Source of the DNA: Rappaport israeli
GTDB lineage: Bacteria; Pseudomonadota; Gammaproteobacteria; Cardiobacteriales; Cardiobacteriaceae
Assembly (NCBI RefSeq): GCF_001888055.1
Contig: NZ_LXHZ01000018.1
Location: forward strand, 62,001-126,000
Length of the DNA: 64,000 nt
Direction: 5' to 3'
In this document: piece after piece, positions 57,188 through 64,000 of the stretch
Layout of the letters: every line of letters begins with the position of its first letter
How positions within the stretch are numbered: position 1 is the stretch's first letter
Program-made: the position numbers and the translations under genes
The notes under the pieces: generated by a model
Told to the model about the DNA's origin: nothing
The model's input: only the letters and a program-made list of their open reading frames with translations
Database searches by the model: none

Positions 57188-57265
57188 TGCTTGATTCTTC
57201 TATAATCATTTGTGAAATGGAATCGGATGAAAAACGATTATTTTTATCTTTTAAATAGGTGGATT

Positions 57266-57973
57266 ATGAAAAAAATACTTTTCACTGCAATGAGCATAGC
57301 ACTTGCTTCTACGTCAATGACCTCTTCCGCACAAGGGTATGCCTTTAGCGATACTGTGCAATATTCTTGTCAAATTGGTGGCATGCTCAACGTTACGTAT
57401 AGCTTTAATATGCAGGGCATTCCTGAAAAAGCCGTTGTAAATTTGCAAGGCGAACAACGAACTTTGCCCATTATTGATAGCAGTGATAGTGTAGAGACTA
57501 ATTTTGGCAAAAATAATAGCTATAGAATTAGTAGTGACTATATGGATAGTGAAAATTATCATCAATCCAGCATTATGGTTTCCTCACCGTCTAAAATTTT
57601 ATATAAAAACTGTTCTGCACAAAATTTTGGCACAAAAACACAAAAACAACATTCAAATATCAATCTATTAGAGCAGCAGATGACTGTTAATGAGAAAACT
57701 GTTCACTATAAATGCGATAATAATATTAATCTTGATGTTAAATTTGGATTTAACCGCGAAGGTCTTCCTACAGAAGCGACGACTTTCCTAAATTCTTCCA
57801 TACAGGTAATGAAGCTTAATTTAGGAAATTCTAACGCTTATACGAGTGTTTTTGAAGGTGAAAATGGTTATCGCCTAGACAGTAGCGGTATAACCTTAGA
57901 TAATGCAAATCAATCTAGTGTTCTCATTACAAAACCTAATAATCAATTAATTAAAAATTGTGTAGCCAAATAA
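57266..57973 (+). CDS. Secreted protein with two tandem ACP (adhesin complex protein / lysozyme inhibitor-like) domains
   Basis: A 235-residue protein with a signal peptide (cut near SSAQG, residue 23). Its first domain (about 24-117) closely resembles neisserial ACP: VQYSCQIGGMLNVTYSFNMQGIPEKA, DSVETNFGKNNSYRI, SSIMVSSPSKILYKNC. A second, diverged copy (about 133-235) repeats the pattern: VHYKCDNNINLDVKFGFNREGLPTEA, NGYRLDSSGITLDNANQSSVLITKP and IKNC. Each copy has a Cys pair like that of ACP. Neisserial ACP has one such domain of about 100 residues, inhibits C-type lysozyme and aids adhesion. ATG 57266 follows a GGTGG site. The similarity is from memory of the family, not from a search. Confidence 0.75.
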   Translation: MKKILFTAMSIALASTSMTSSAQGYAFSDTVQYSCQIGGMLNVTYSFNMQGIPEKAVVNLQGEQRTLPIIDSSDSVETNFGKNNSYRISSDYMDSENYHQSSIMVSSPSKILYKNCSAQNFGTKTQKQHSNINLLEQQMTVNEKTVHYKCDNNINLDVKFGFNREGLPTEATTFLNSSIQVMKLNLGNSNAYTSVFEGENGYRLDSSGITLDNANQSSVLITKPNNQLIKNCVAK

Positions 57974-58030
57974 AAACAAACGACACAAATTAACTGATTT
58001 GTTTGTTATTTTTTAATCAAAAATAATTTT

Positions 58031-58067
58031 AAAAAGAGTCTAGATTTTATCTAGGCTCTTTTTTTAT
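58031..58067. terminator. Bidirectional terminator between the ACP-like gene and mutM
   Basis: A 15-bp stem (58031-58045 with 58049-58063, one G-U pair) has A-rich and T-rich flanks on both sides. It can end both the plus-strand ACP-like gene and the minus-strand mutM. Confidence 0.9.
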
Positions 58068-58081
58068 TTAGTGTTGATAGA

Positions 58082-58902
58082 TCAAAGTGGCTGACAATTA
58101 GGACAAAAATAGCTATTTCGTCCACCAATAATTGTGCTCATAATCGATTGAGTATTGCAATTTGGGCAAGGTTTGCCTTCTTTGCCGTAGACGTTTAGCG
58201 TTTGTTGAAAATAACCCGTACTGCCATCACTATGAACAAAATCTTTTAAAGTGGTTCCGCCTACAGCGATTGCTTGGGTAAGAACATCTTTTATTGTTTG
58301 CACTAATTGCGCGCATTGCGTCAGGGTAAGTTGTTGCGCGGGAGTATTAGGATGAATACGGCTAAAGAAAAGCGCTTCATTTGCATAAATATTCCCAACG
58401 CCAACAACTATTTTCTGGTTCATAATCAAATTCTTAATGGCGCTTTTGCTTTTTTGCGCGCGCGCATAAAGATAATGAGCATTAAAACTTTGCTCTAATG
58501 GTTCAACGCCCATATGCGAAAAGGCGGTGATAGCTTGGTTGCGTGCAACGGTAGTGATAAATCCAAAACGTCGCGGGTCGTGGTAGCGCAAACATTGTCC
58601 ATTGATAAAGGTGAAACTAGTATGGTCGTGTTTTTTAAATGGCGTATTTTTTTCACAAAGACGTAAGCTACCAGACATGCCAAGATGAATCAGTAAATCT
58701 AGGCTGTCATGGCTGGTATGCGCAAGAAGATATTTTCCACGGCGAACGATGTTTAAAATTTGTTGTTGATGAAGTTGTTGCGCTTGATTGGGTGCGAGTG
58801 GTTGGCGCAAGGTAGAGCGCTTTGCCAAATATCAGTGATGGTTAATCCTATAATTGGCGCAATCCCTTGGCGAGTAGTTTCAACTTCTGGTAATTCAGGC
58901 AT
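58082..58902 (-). CDS. mutM: Formamidopyrimidine-DNA glycosylase (frameshifted)
   Basis: Removes 8-oxoguanine and other oxidised bases. The N-terminus is canonical (MPELPEVETTRQGIAP, catalytic Pro and Glu). The frame breaks at 58821-58823, where one more A (minus strand CAAAAGC) gives DIWQKRSTLRQPLAPNQ. Later motifs are LIHLGMSGSLRL, VGVGNIYANEALFFSRIHP and the zinc finger CPNCNTQSIMSTIIGGRNSYFCPNCQ. Corrected length is 273 residues. mutT, the other GO-system gene, is also in this window. Confidence 0.94.
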
Positions 58903-58905
58903 ATT

Positions 58906-59367
58906 TTACTTTCCTTTTGTCTCCACCCAATAATCGATGGGTTGATTGATAAAATATTTTATTTTTTCACTGCAAAGATAAACATCCTCTTGATAATAAA
59001 TATAGTTGGTTTGGCTAAAAGGGTGATGCGCACCGATAGTATATTCTTGCGCATTAATTAAAAATGTCAGAGCGCTATTATCGCTAAGTTGCGCAGAGAG
59101 TTCGTGGCGAGAATAGCGTTGCTGGCAGGGTTGTTGTAGAAGTGTTAATAGTGTTTGAATACGAAGTTGATTTGCAGGTTGTTGATTGGCTTGCCAGTGA
59201 TTATTTTGATGGGTTAGCGTTAGATTGTGCGGTAATTCAATGCTGGTAATTGGTGTGTTAATAGGTAATAAAATAGGTGCTTGTTCGGTTGTGCGTAGTT
59301 TCTCACCAATAACGATAAACACTAAAAAAACACTCCAAAAAAGTAGCATTTTTTGAATTAAACCCAT
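58906..59367 (-). CDS. Conserved membrane-anchored protein, DUF4340-like, partner of the GldG-like gene
   Basis: A small protein of about 153 residues with one N-terminal transmembrane helix (MLLFWSVFLVFIVIGE) and a polar extracytoplasmic part of beta strands (ITSIELPHNLTLTHQNNHW, SALTFLINAQEYTIGAHHPF). Proteins of this kind (DUF4340-like) commonly follow GldG-like genes, as here, where the two overlap by about 10 bp. The function is unknown. A start at 59382 would add five residues. Confidence 0.5.
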   Translation of the reverse strand: MGLIQKMLLFWSVFLVFIVIGEKLRTTEQAPILLPINTPITSIELPHNLTLTHQNNHWQANQQPANQLRIQTLLTLLQQPCQQRYSRHELSAQLSDNSALTFLINAQEYTIGAHHPFSQTNYIYYQEDVYLCSEKIKYFINQPIDYWVETKGK

Positions 59368-60674
59368 GCACGCCTCCACCACCAGATGCCTATTATTATT
59401 AATCCTAGGGGTAGGATAAATAATAACAAAACGGCTAATTGCATGAGGTGCGCATCGCTTGCATGAAGGAACTGGTCAGGAAGTTCTTGCGGACTTATTT
59501 GGTTTAAACTAGCGTTGGGCGCTAAATAATTTAAGATTTGTTCTGCAAATTGACGATTGCCTGCAGTATTAAAGTAGCCATCTGCCCATAAATCACTATC
59601 CCCAATCAGAATAATAGATTGTTTTCCTTGCTTGCTTTTTTGCGAAAAAATACTAGCAAGCGCAATGGGTCCTCGTGTTTCATCGGTATTTAGTTCAAAA
59701 GGGGGAGTGCGGTTATTTAGTTCATTCCAACTATTTTCAGAACTCCATAACAAGGCGCTATTATCCCAATCGCTGGGCGTTTCGCTAAGCTTTAAACCCA
59801 CTGCACCAGCAAGAAGTGGAGATTGTTTGAGGGTGCGCGTAATATCGTGGTCGCCTAATAATTCAATGACTTGCATTTGTGGGTTATCAAGACCAAAATT
59901 TTTAGCATTAGCATCAATCATCTTGCCTGTATAAAGTGTTATGTTAAGTTTATTTTTAATAAACTCAGGAAGATAGGCGTTGGTGGTGTCGGTGGTATAA
60001 ATTAGATTACCGCCTTGATTTAGATAGTTTTCTAATAGCGTCTGGGTGTGTGTATTTAGTGTTTTAGGGTCGGCAACGATAAGAATATGAATATTTTCAG
60101 GGATACTAATCAAAGTATTAGGGTCAATAACAGCAAAAGACTGTCCCGATTGATTAAAATAATGGTAAAAATTTATCCATGCGCCCGATAAGTTGCTTAA
60201 TAACGCACGTTCACCGCTACCTTGAGTAAAACCGATAAAGCTTTGTTGTGTGCTGGTAAGCGTGAGTATGGTTTCAATAAGATGGGTGGGAGAAATAACC
60301 GCTAGGCGTTGCCCTGTATCTCCAATGCTTAAATACGCTTGCCCTTCTTGGCTAATTCCTTTTTGTTGTACAAGGTCAGGATGCGTATCAGGATTAACCC
60401 AATGCACTTCAAGATTTGAGAGGTAGGGCTTAATGCTGCGTACAACCGCCATGACACTGCGTTGCAATTTAGGATTACGGCGTGTAAAGACTTCCAAAAG
60501 AATAGGAGGGGATATTTGCGCTAAGCGTTGTTGTTGTTGCTCAGAAAGATTAAGAGCAGTCGTTGTGCCTAAGCGCCACTGCTGTTGCCAATGTAGAGAA
60601 ACCCACGCCCCCATAAACGATGTGAACACTATTAGTAGGATTAGGGTGATATGGTATGCTTGGCGTTTATGCAT
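59358..60674 (-). CDS. GldG-like ABC transporter auxiliary protein
   Basis: A 438-residue protein with an N-terminal transmembrane helix (ITLILLIVFTSFMGAWVSL), a large extracytoplasmic region and a C-terminal helix (LMQLAVLLLFILPLGLIIIGIWWWRRAW). The middle resembles the GldG/ABC-auxiliary family: VVRSIKPYLSNLEVHWVNPDTHPDLVQQKGISQEG, TQGSGERALLSNL, TLLENYLNQGGNLIYTTDT and SIILIGDSDLWADGYF. Such proteins normally work with a GldA-type ATPase and GldF-type permease, but neither is adjacent: xerD is divergent 37 bp upstream. Those partners may be elsewhere. Confidence 0.7.
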   Translation of the reverse strand: MHKRQAYHITLILLIVFTSFMGAWVSLHWQQQWRLGTTTALNLSEQQQQRLAQISPPILLEVFTRRNPKLQRSVMAVVRSIKPYLSNLEVHWVNPDTHPDLVQQKGISQEGQAYLSIGDTGQRLAVISPTHLIETILTLTSTQQSFIGFTQGSGERALLSNLSGAWINFYHYFNQSGQSFAVIDPNTLISIPENIHILIVADPKTLNTHTQTLLENYLNQGGNLIYTTDTTNAYLPEFIKNKLNITLYTGKMIDANAKNFGLDNPQMQVIELLGDHDITRTLKQSPLLAGAVGLKLSETPSDWDNSALLWSSENSWNELNNRTPPFELNTDETRGPIALASIFSQKSKQGKQSIILIGDSDLWADGYFNTAGNRQFAEQILNYLAPNASLNQISPQELPDQFLHASDAHLMQLAVLLLFILPLGLIIIGIWWWRRAWV

Positions 60675-60711
60675 AACTAAATAATCAAAAAGCCAATATT
60701 GTAACGAATTT

Positions 60712-61608
60712 ATGTCCCAAACTATAGAACAAAAAAGTATAGATAATTTTATTAATCATCTTTGGGCAGAAGATGGTTTGAGCTCGGCAACGCTTGAGGC
60801 GTATCGCAGAGATTTGTGCTTAAGCGCCAAACAATTAGCGCCTATAAGATTAGAAGAGGCAAATCTTAAGGATTTACAACAGCTTTTTGCACATTTAAGT
60901 GAACAAAACAAAGCGCAAGCAACGCTCATGCGTCTGCAGACAACCCTTAAACGATACTATGATTATCAATGCAAAATAGGGCTGCGAGAGAATAATCCAA
61001 CAGCTTTGCTTGGTCAGCGCAAATTGGCGCGCCGTCTCCCCGTGGTGCTTTCACCTGAGCAAGTTGCGAATTTACTTGAAGCTCCTGATTATAAAAATAA
61101 TGCGATTGGTTTGCGGGATAAAGCCATGCTGGAATTACTCTATGCCAGCGGTTTGCGGGTATCAGAATTGGTCAACTTACCACTAGATGCTCTGCTGTTA
61201 ACTGATGGCGTGGTGCGCATCTGGGGAAAAGGAAATAAAGAGCGCCTTGTGCCAATGGGAGAAGAAGCGGTGGCATGGATAACACGCTATTTAAAAATAG
61301 CGCGTCCCAATTTATTGCAACATAAAATGAGCGAAATGGTTTTTTTAAGCACGCGAGGCAAAAAAATGACGAGGCAAACGTTTTGGTATCGCATCAAACA
61401 TTATGTTCAATTGATTGGAATTGAGTGCGAAGTCTCTCCTCATACCTTACGCCATGCCTTCGCCACACACTTGGTTAATAATGGCGCGGACTTGAGAGTC
61501 GTGCAACTGCTTTTAGGGCATGCCGATTTATCGACGACGCAAATTTATACTCACGTTGCCCAAGCTAGAATGCAAAAACTCTATCAAGCGCACCATCCAC
61601 GCGCTTAA
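60712..61608 (+). CDS. xerD: Site-specific tyrosine recombinase XerD
   Basis: Resolves chromosome dimers at dif with XerC, activated by FtsK. The 298-residue protein has the core-binding SAM-like domain (FINHLWAEDGLSSATLEAYRRDLCLS) and the catalytic set: Arg in LYASGLRVSELVNLP near residue 150, His-x-x-Arg in SPHTLRHAFATHLVNNGADLR near 245, His in LLGHADLSTTQIYTHV near 270 with the Tyr. The ending HHPRA and the GKGNKERLVPMGEEAV segment fit XerD rather than XerC. Its stop overlaps the ldhA end by four bases, convergently. Confidence 0.95.
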   Translation: MSQTIEQKSIDNFINHLWAEDGLSSATLEAYRRDLCLSAKQLAPIRLEEANLKDLQQLFAHLSEQNKAQATLMRLQTTLKRYYDYQCKIGLRENNPTALLGQRKLARRLPVVLSPEQVANLLEAPDYKNNAIGLRDKAMLELLYASGLRVSELVNLPLDALLLTDGVVRIWGKGNKERLVPMGEEAVAWITRYLKIARPNLLQHKMSEMVFLSTRGKKMTRQTFWYRIKHYVQLIGIECEVSPHTLRHAFATHLVNNGADLRVVQLLLGHADLSTTQIYTHVAQARMQKLYQAHHPRA

Positions 61609-62585
61609 GCGCTTTCTTTAGCGGCAAACGCTTGGATATTTTCTAGCGTTGTTTTGGCAATAGAATCAAGCGCTTCCTCAGTTAAGAATGCCTGATGACC
61701 TGTAAAAATAACATTATGACATGCTGATAGACGACCGAAGATATCATCTTGGATAATCTCATCAGATTTATCTTCAAAAAATAATGCTTGCTCATTTTCA
61801 TACACATCTAATCCAAGTGAGCCAATTTTGCCAGTTTTGAGCGCCTCAATTGCTGCTTGTGTATCAATTAATCCGCCACGGCTGGTATTAATCACCATCA
61901 CACCATCTTTAAGTTTTTTTATACTTTCCTCATTGAGTAAATGATGATTTTCTGGCGTCATAGGACAATGTAGCGTCACAATATCACTTGCTGAATAAAG
62001 TTCATCTAACGAGATATATTCAACGCCCATGTCTTTAACATCCTGACTAGGATAGGGGTCATATGCCAATACTTTGCATCCAAATCCTTGCAAAATACGT
62101 ATCATCGCCTGCCCAATTTTACCAGTACCAATTACACCCACCGTCTTACCTGAAAAACAAAAACCAACCAAACCATTTAAAGAAAAGTTAGCATCACGTG
62201 TGCGCTGATAAGCTTTGTGCGTTTTACGACTTAATGCCAACATTAGCGCCATGCTATGTTCTGCAACAGATTCTGGTGAATAACTTGGTACAGTTATAAG
62301 CTCAAGACCTAAGCGCTCAAGCGCCTTCAAATCCACATTATTAAACCCTGCACAGCGCATAGCAATTAACTTTACGCCAAGCTCTTTTAGCTGTTCTAAT
62401 ACTTTTGCGCCCAAATCATCATTAACAAAAGCACAAACCACCTCACAGCCTTGCGCTAAACGGGCAGCTTGCTCATTGAGTTGCGGATTTAAAAATTTAA
62501 TTTCACCAGAAAATCCAATTTCTTTACGAACTTTTTCGAAGTGCTTGACATCATAGGGCTGACTGCTAAAAAAACAAATATCCAT
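61605..62585 (-). CDS. ldhA: D-lactate dehydrogenase (fermentative)
   Basis: Reduces pyruvate to D-lactate with NADH. From ATG 62585 (326 residues; MDICFFSSQPYDVKHFE) it resembles LdhA: VCAFVNDDLGAKVLEQL, MRCAGFNNVDLKAL, YSPESVAEHSMALML, the Rossmann motif TVGVIGTGKIGQAMI near residue 147, catalytic Arg in INTSRGGLIDT near 233, GLDVYENE and His in TGHQAFLTEEAL near 296. GGAG lies 7 bases before the ATG. It lies 16 bp past the phosphohexomutase gene, on the same strand. Confidence 0.93.
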   Translation of the reverse strand: MDICFFSSQPYDVKHFEKVRKEIGFSGEIKFLNPQLNEQAARLAQGCEVVCAFVNDDLGAKVLEQLKELGVKLIAMRCAGFNNVDLKALERLGLELITVPSYSPESVAEHSMALMLALSRKTHKAYQRTRDANFSLNGLVGFCFSGKTVGVIGTGKIGQAMIRILQGFGCKVLAYDPYPSQDVKDMGVEYISLDELYSASDIVTLHCPMTPENHHLLNEESIKKLKDGVMVINTSRGGLIDTQAAIEALKTGKIGSLGLDVYENEQALFFEDKSDEIIQDDIFGRLSACHNVIFTGHQAFLTEEALDSIAKTTLENIQAFAAKESA

Positions 62586-62601
62586 TTTTATCTCCTTTAA
62601 T

Positions 62602-64000
62602 TTACTGATAATCTGAGATAATTTTTTGCAAGGATTGAGTAAACAGCTGAATTTTTTCCTGCGCCTGTGAGGCTTGTGCAGTCTTCGCATCAATATAAAA
62701 CTTAACCTTAGGCTCAGTGCCTGAAGGACGCACAATAATCCTTGAGTCATCTTCTAGATAAAACACCAAAATATTGCTTTTTTTATCCGTATTCTGATGG
62801 TCTATTAACTCAACGACTCTAAAAGTATCAAATTGTTTGGGAGGATTATCGCGTAGTGCTTTCATCAAAGCAGGAATGCGCTCCACATCATCAAAGCGAA
62901 TTGAAACCTGACCACTGGCATAAGCACCAAACTCTTTTTCAAAATCATTTTTATAATCAAGTAATGTTTTGCCTTCTTGCTTTAGCTTTAACAATAAATC
63001 CAATATCACTACCGCTGCTGAGATACCGTCTTTATCCTTAATCTTATCAGGATCAACTAAGTATCCTAATGCCTCCTCATAGCCATAGACTAAATTAGGA
63101 ACGCGCCCAATCCATTTAAATCCAGTGAGCGTCTCCTCAAAATTCAAGCCGTAGCGTGTAGCAATCGCTTTAAGCGCAGGACTTGATACCAAAGAACAAG
63201 CTATCGTATTATCTTTTTGATTATATTGATTTTTATCGACAAGATACCAGCCTAACAAAGCTCCAATTGTATTCCCATGAAGTGTTTGCCACTGCCCATT
63301 TTCATCTGCTATAGCAACAGCTAAACGGTCAGCATCTGGGTCGTTAGCAAGAATAAATTCAGCGTTTTCTTCCTGAGCTAAAGCAATCGCTAAATCCAAA
63401 GCACCTTTTTCTTCAGGATTTGGAAAACTAACCGTTGGAAAACGACCATCAGGTTCGCATTGTTCTTTAACCGCAATAGGGCGGGGCAAATTAGCTTTAT
63501 CCAATACTGCCAGCAGCGTCTCATAGCCAACACCATGCATCGCAGTATAGACGTATTTTAAACTGCCAGCATGATTACCAAGAGAGGCTGTTTTCTCTAC
63601 ATATTGTTTAACAACCGTATCGTCTAAAATTTCATAATCTTGACTACGTGGCAAATGCTCAATAGATTGTTCAGCGCTCACCGCATCAATATATTGAGCA
63701 ATTTCTTTATCAGCAGGTGAGACAATCTGCGCCCCTAAATTGCCATCTCCCAAATAAACCTTATATCCATTATCTTCTGGCGGATTATGACTTGCAGTAA
63801 CCATCACACCCGCAGAAGTGTCAAAATAACGAACAGCATAGGCCAAAACAGGCGTTGGCAAAAGACGGGGTAAAAAATAAGTCTTGATTCCTGCACCCGC
63901 CATAATTTCGGCGCTATCCCTAGCAAAGACATCAGAATTTTTACGCCCATCATAACCAATAACTACCGAAGGTGAATCCTTTTGGCTTAACAAATAACGC
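62602..64000 (-). CDS. Phospho-sugar mutase (phosphoglucomutase/phosphomannomutase), N-terminus beyond the window
   Basis: Interconverts hexose 1- and 6-phosphates. The frame stays open to the window edge (reading RYLLSQKDSPSVVIGYDGRKN at the border), so the start lies outside. The catalytic phosphoserine loop is GVMVTASHNPPEDNGYKVY near the border, the metal loop LANDPDADRLAVA in the middle, the sugar-specificity loop GYEEALGYLVD, and the phosphate-binding end IIVRPSGTEPKVKFYI. VIGYDGRKNSDVFARD and the LPTPVLAYAVR pattern suggest the larger PGM2-like bacterial type, making glucose rather than only mannose phosphates possible. ldhA follows 16 bp downstream. Confidence 0.9.
   Translation of the reverse strand, partial: RYLLSQKDSPSVVIGYDGRKNSDVFARDSAEIMAGAGIKTYFLPRLLPTPVLAYAVRYFDTSAGVMVTASHNPPEDNGYKVYLGDGNLGAQIVSPADKEIAQYIDAVSAEQSIEHLPRSQDYEILDDTVVKQYVEKTASLGNHAGSLKYVYTAMHGVGYETLLAVLDKANLPRPIAVKEQCEPDGRFPTVSFPNPEEKGALDLAIALAQEENAEFILANDPDADRLAVAIADENGQWQTLHGNTIGALLGWYLVDKNQYNQKDNTIACSLVSSPALKAIATRYGLNFEETLTGFKWIGRVPNLVYGYEEALGYLVDPDKIKDKDGISAAVVILDLLLKLKQEGKTLLDYKNDFEKEFGAYASGQVSIRFDDVERIPALMKALRDNPPKQFDTFRVVELIDHQNTDKKSNILVFYLEDDSRIIVRPSGTEPKVKFYIDAKTAQASQAQEKIQLFTQSLQKIISDYQ

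Overview
The window looks like the chromosome of a Gram-negative gammaproteobacterium with fairly low G+C. The evidence is a LolA/BamB lipoprotein and outer-membrane system, type IV pilus PilW, RodZ, and several classic gammaproteobacterial gene orders: ndk-rlmN-pilW-rodZ-hisS-yfgM-bamB-der, ftsK-lolA-rarA, rpoZ-spoT-ridA-recG and nrdA-nrdB-yfaE. Lipoprotein e(P4), an ACP-type lysozyme-inhibitor protein, D-lactate dehydrogenase and thiamine salvage (thiMDE) without de novo genes suggest a host-associated, fermentative organism. A Cardiobacteriales-type bacterium is possible, but this is a guess. I see no insertion sequence, prophage or CRISPR array.

Layout. 1-3.5 kb: end of epmB, then hom and recJ. 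3.5-6.1 kb: TPP riboswitch and thiM-thiD-thiE. 6.2-14 kb: ndk to der cluster (ispG missing). 14-14.8 kb: a 768-bp spacer holding a strong candidate small RNA on the minus strand. 14.8-20 kb: ugpBAEC glycerol-3-phosphate ABC transporter and a hydroxyacid dehydrogenase. 20-31 kb: xthA, pyrE, trxA, rho, dciA/secA, mutT, mnmA, hflD, dgkA, rpsT, hemL. 31-38 kb: pdxH, a MetF-like gene, rpoZ-spoT-ridA-recG. 38-42 kb: ilvI-ilvH, ilvC, epmA. 42-47 kb: SlyD-like isomerase, nrdAB-yfaE, two tandem tRNA-Lys. 47-52 kb: ftsK-lolA-rarA. 52-58 kb: baeRF-like gene, lipoprotein e(P4), TRAP transporter dctPQM, two-domain ACP. 58-64 kb: mutM, an orphan GldG-like pair, xerD, ldhA and the end of a phosphohexomutase gene.

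Two things stand out. First, between der and ugpB the minus strand carries a near-consensus sigma70 promoter (TTGACG, 17 bp, TATAAT), then about 74 nt and a perfect Rho-independent terminator. The predicted RNA has a 5' hairpin, an exposed CU-rich stretch with two anti-Shine-Dalgarno motifs, and a terminator hairpin, which is the design of a base-pairing sRNA. Second, 16 single-base indels interrupt 15 otherwise intact conserved genes, mostly in homopolymer runs (epmB, ndk, rodZ, hisS, ugpB, ugpE, ugpC, rho, hemL, ilvI twice, ilvC, lolA, rarA, dctM, mutM). Since several of these are essential, sequencing or assembly error is the most likely cause. I annotate each as one gene and give the site. 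All functional assignments come from reading motifs and remembered family sequences, not from a database search.
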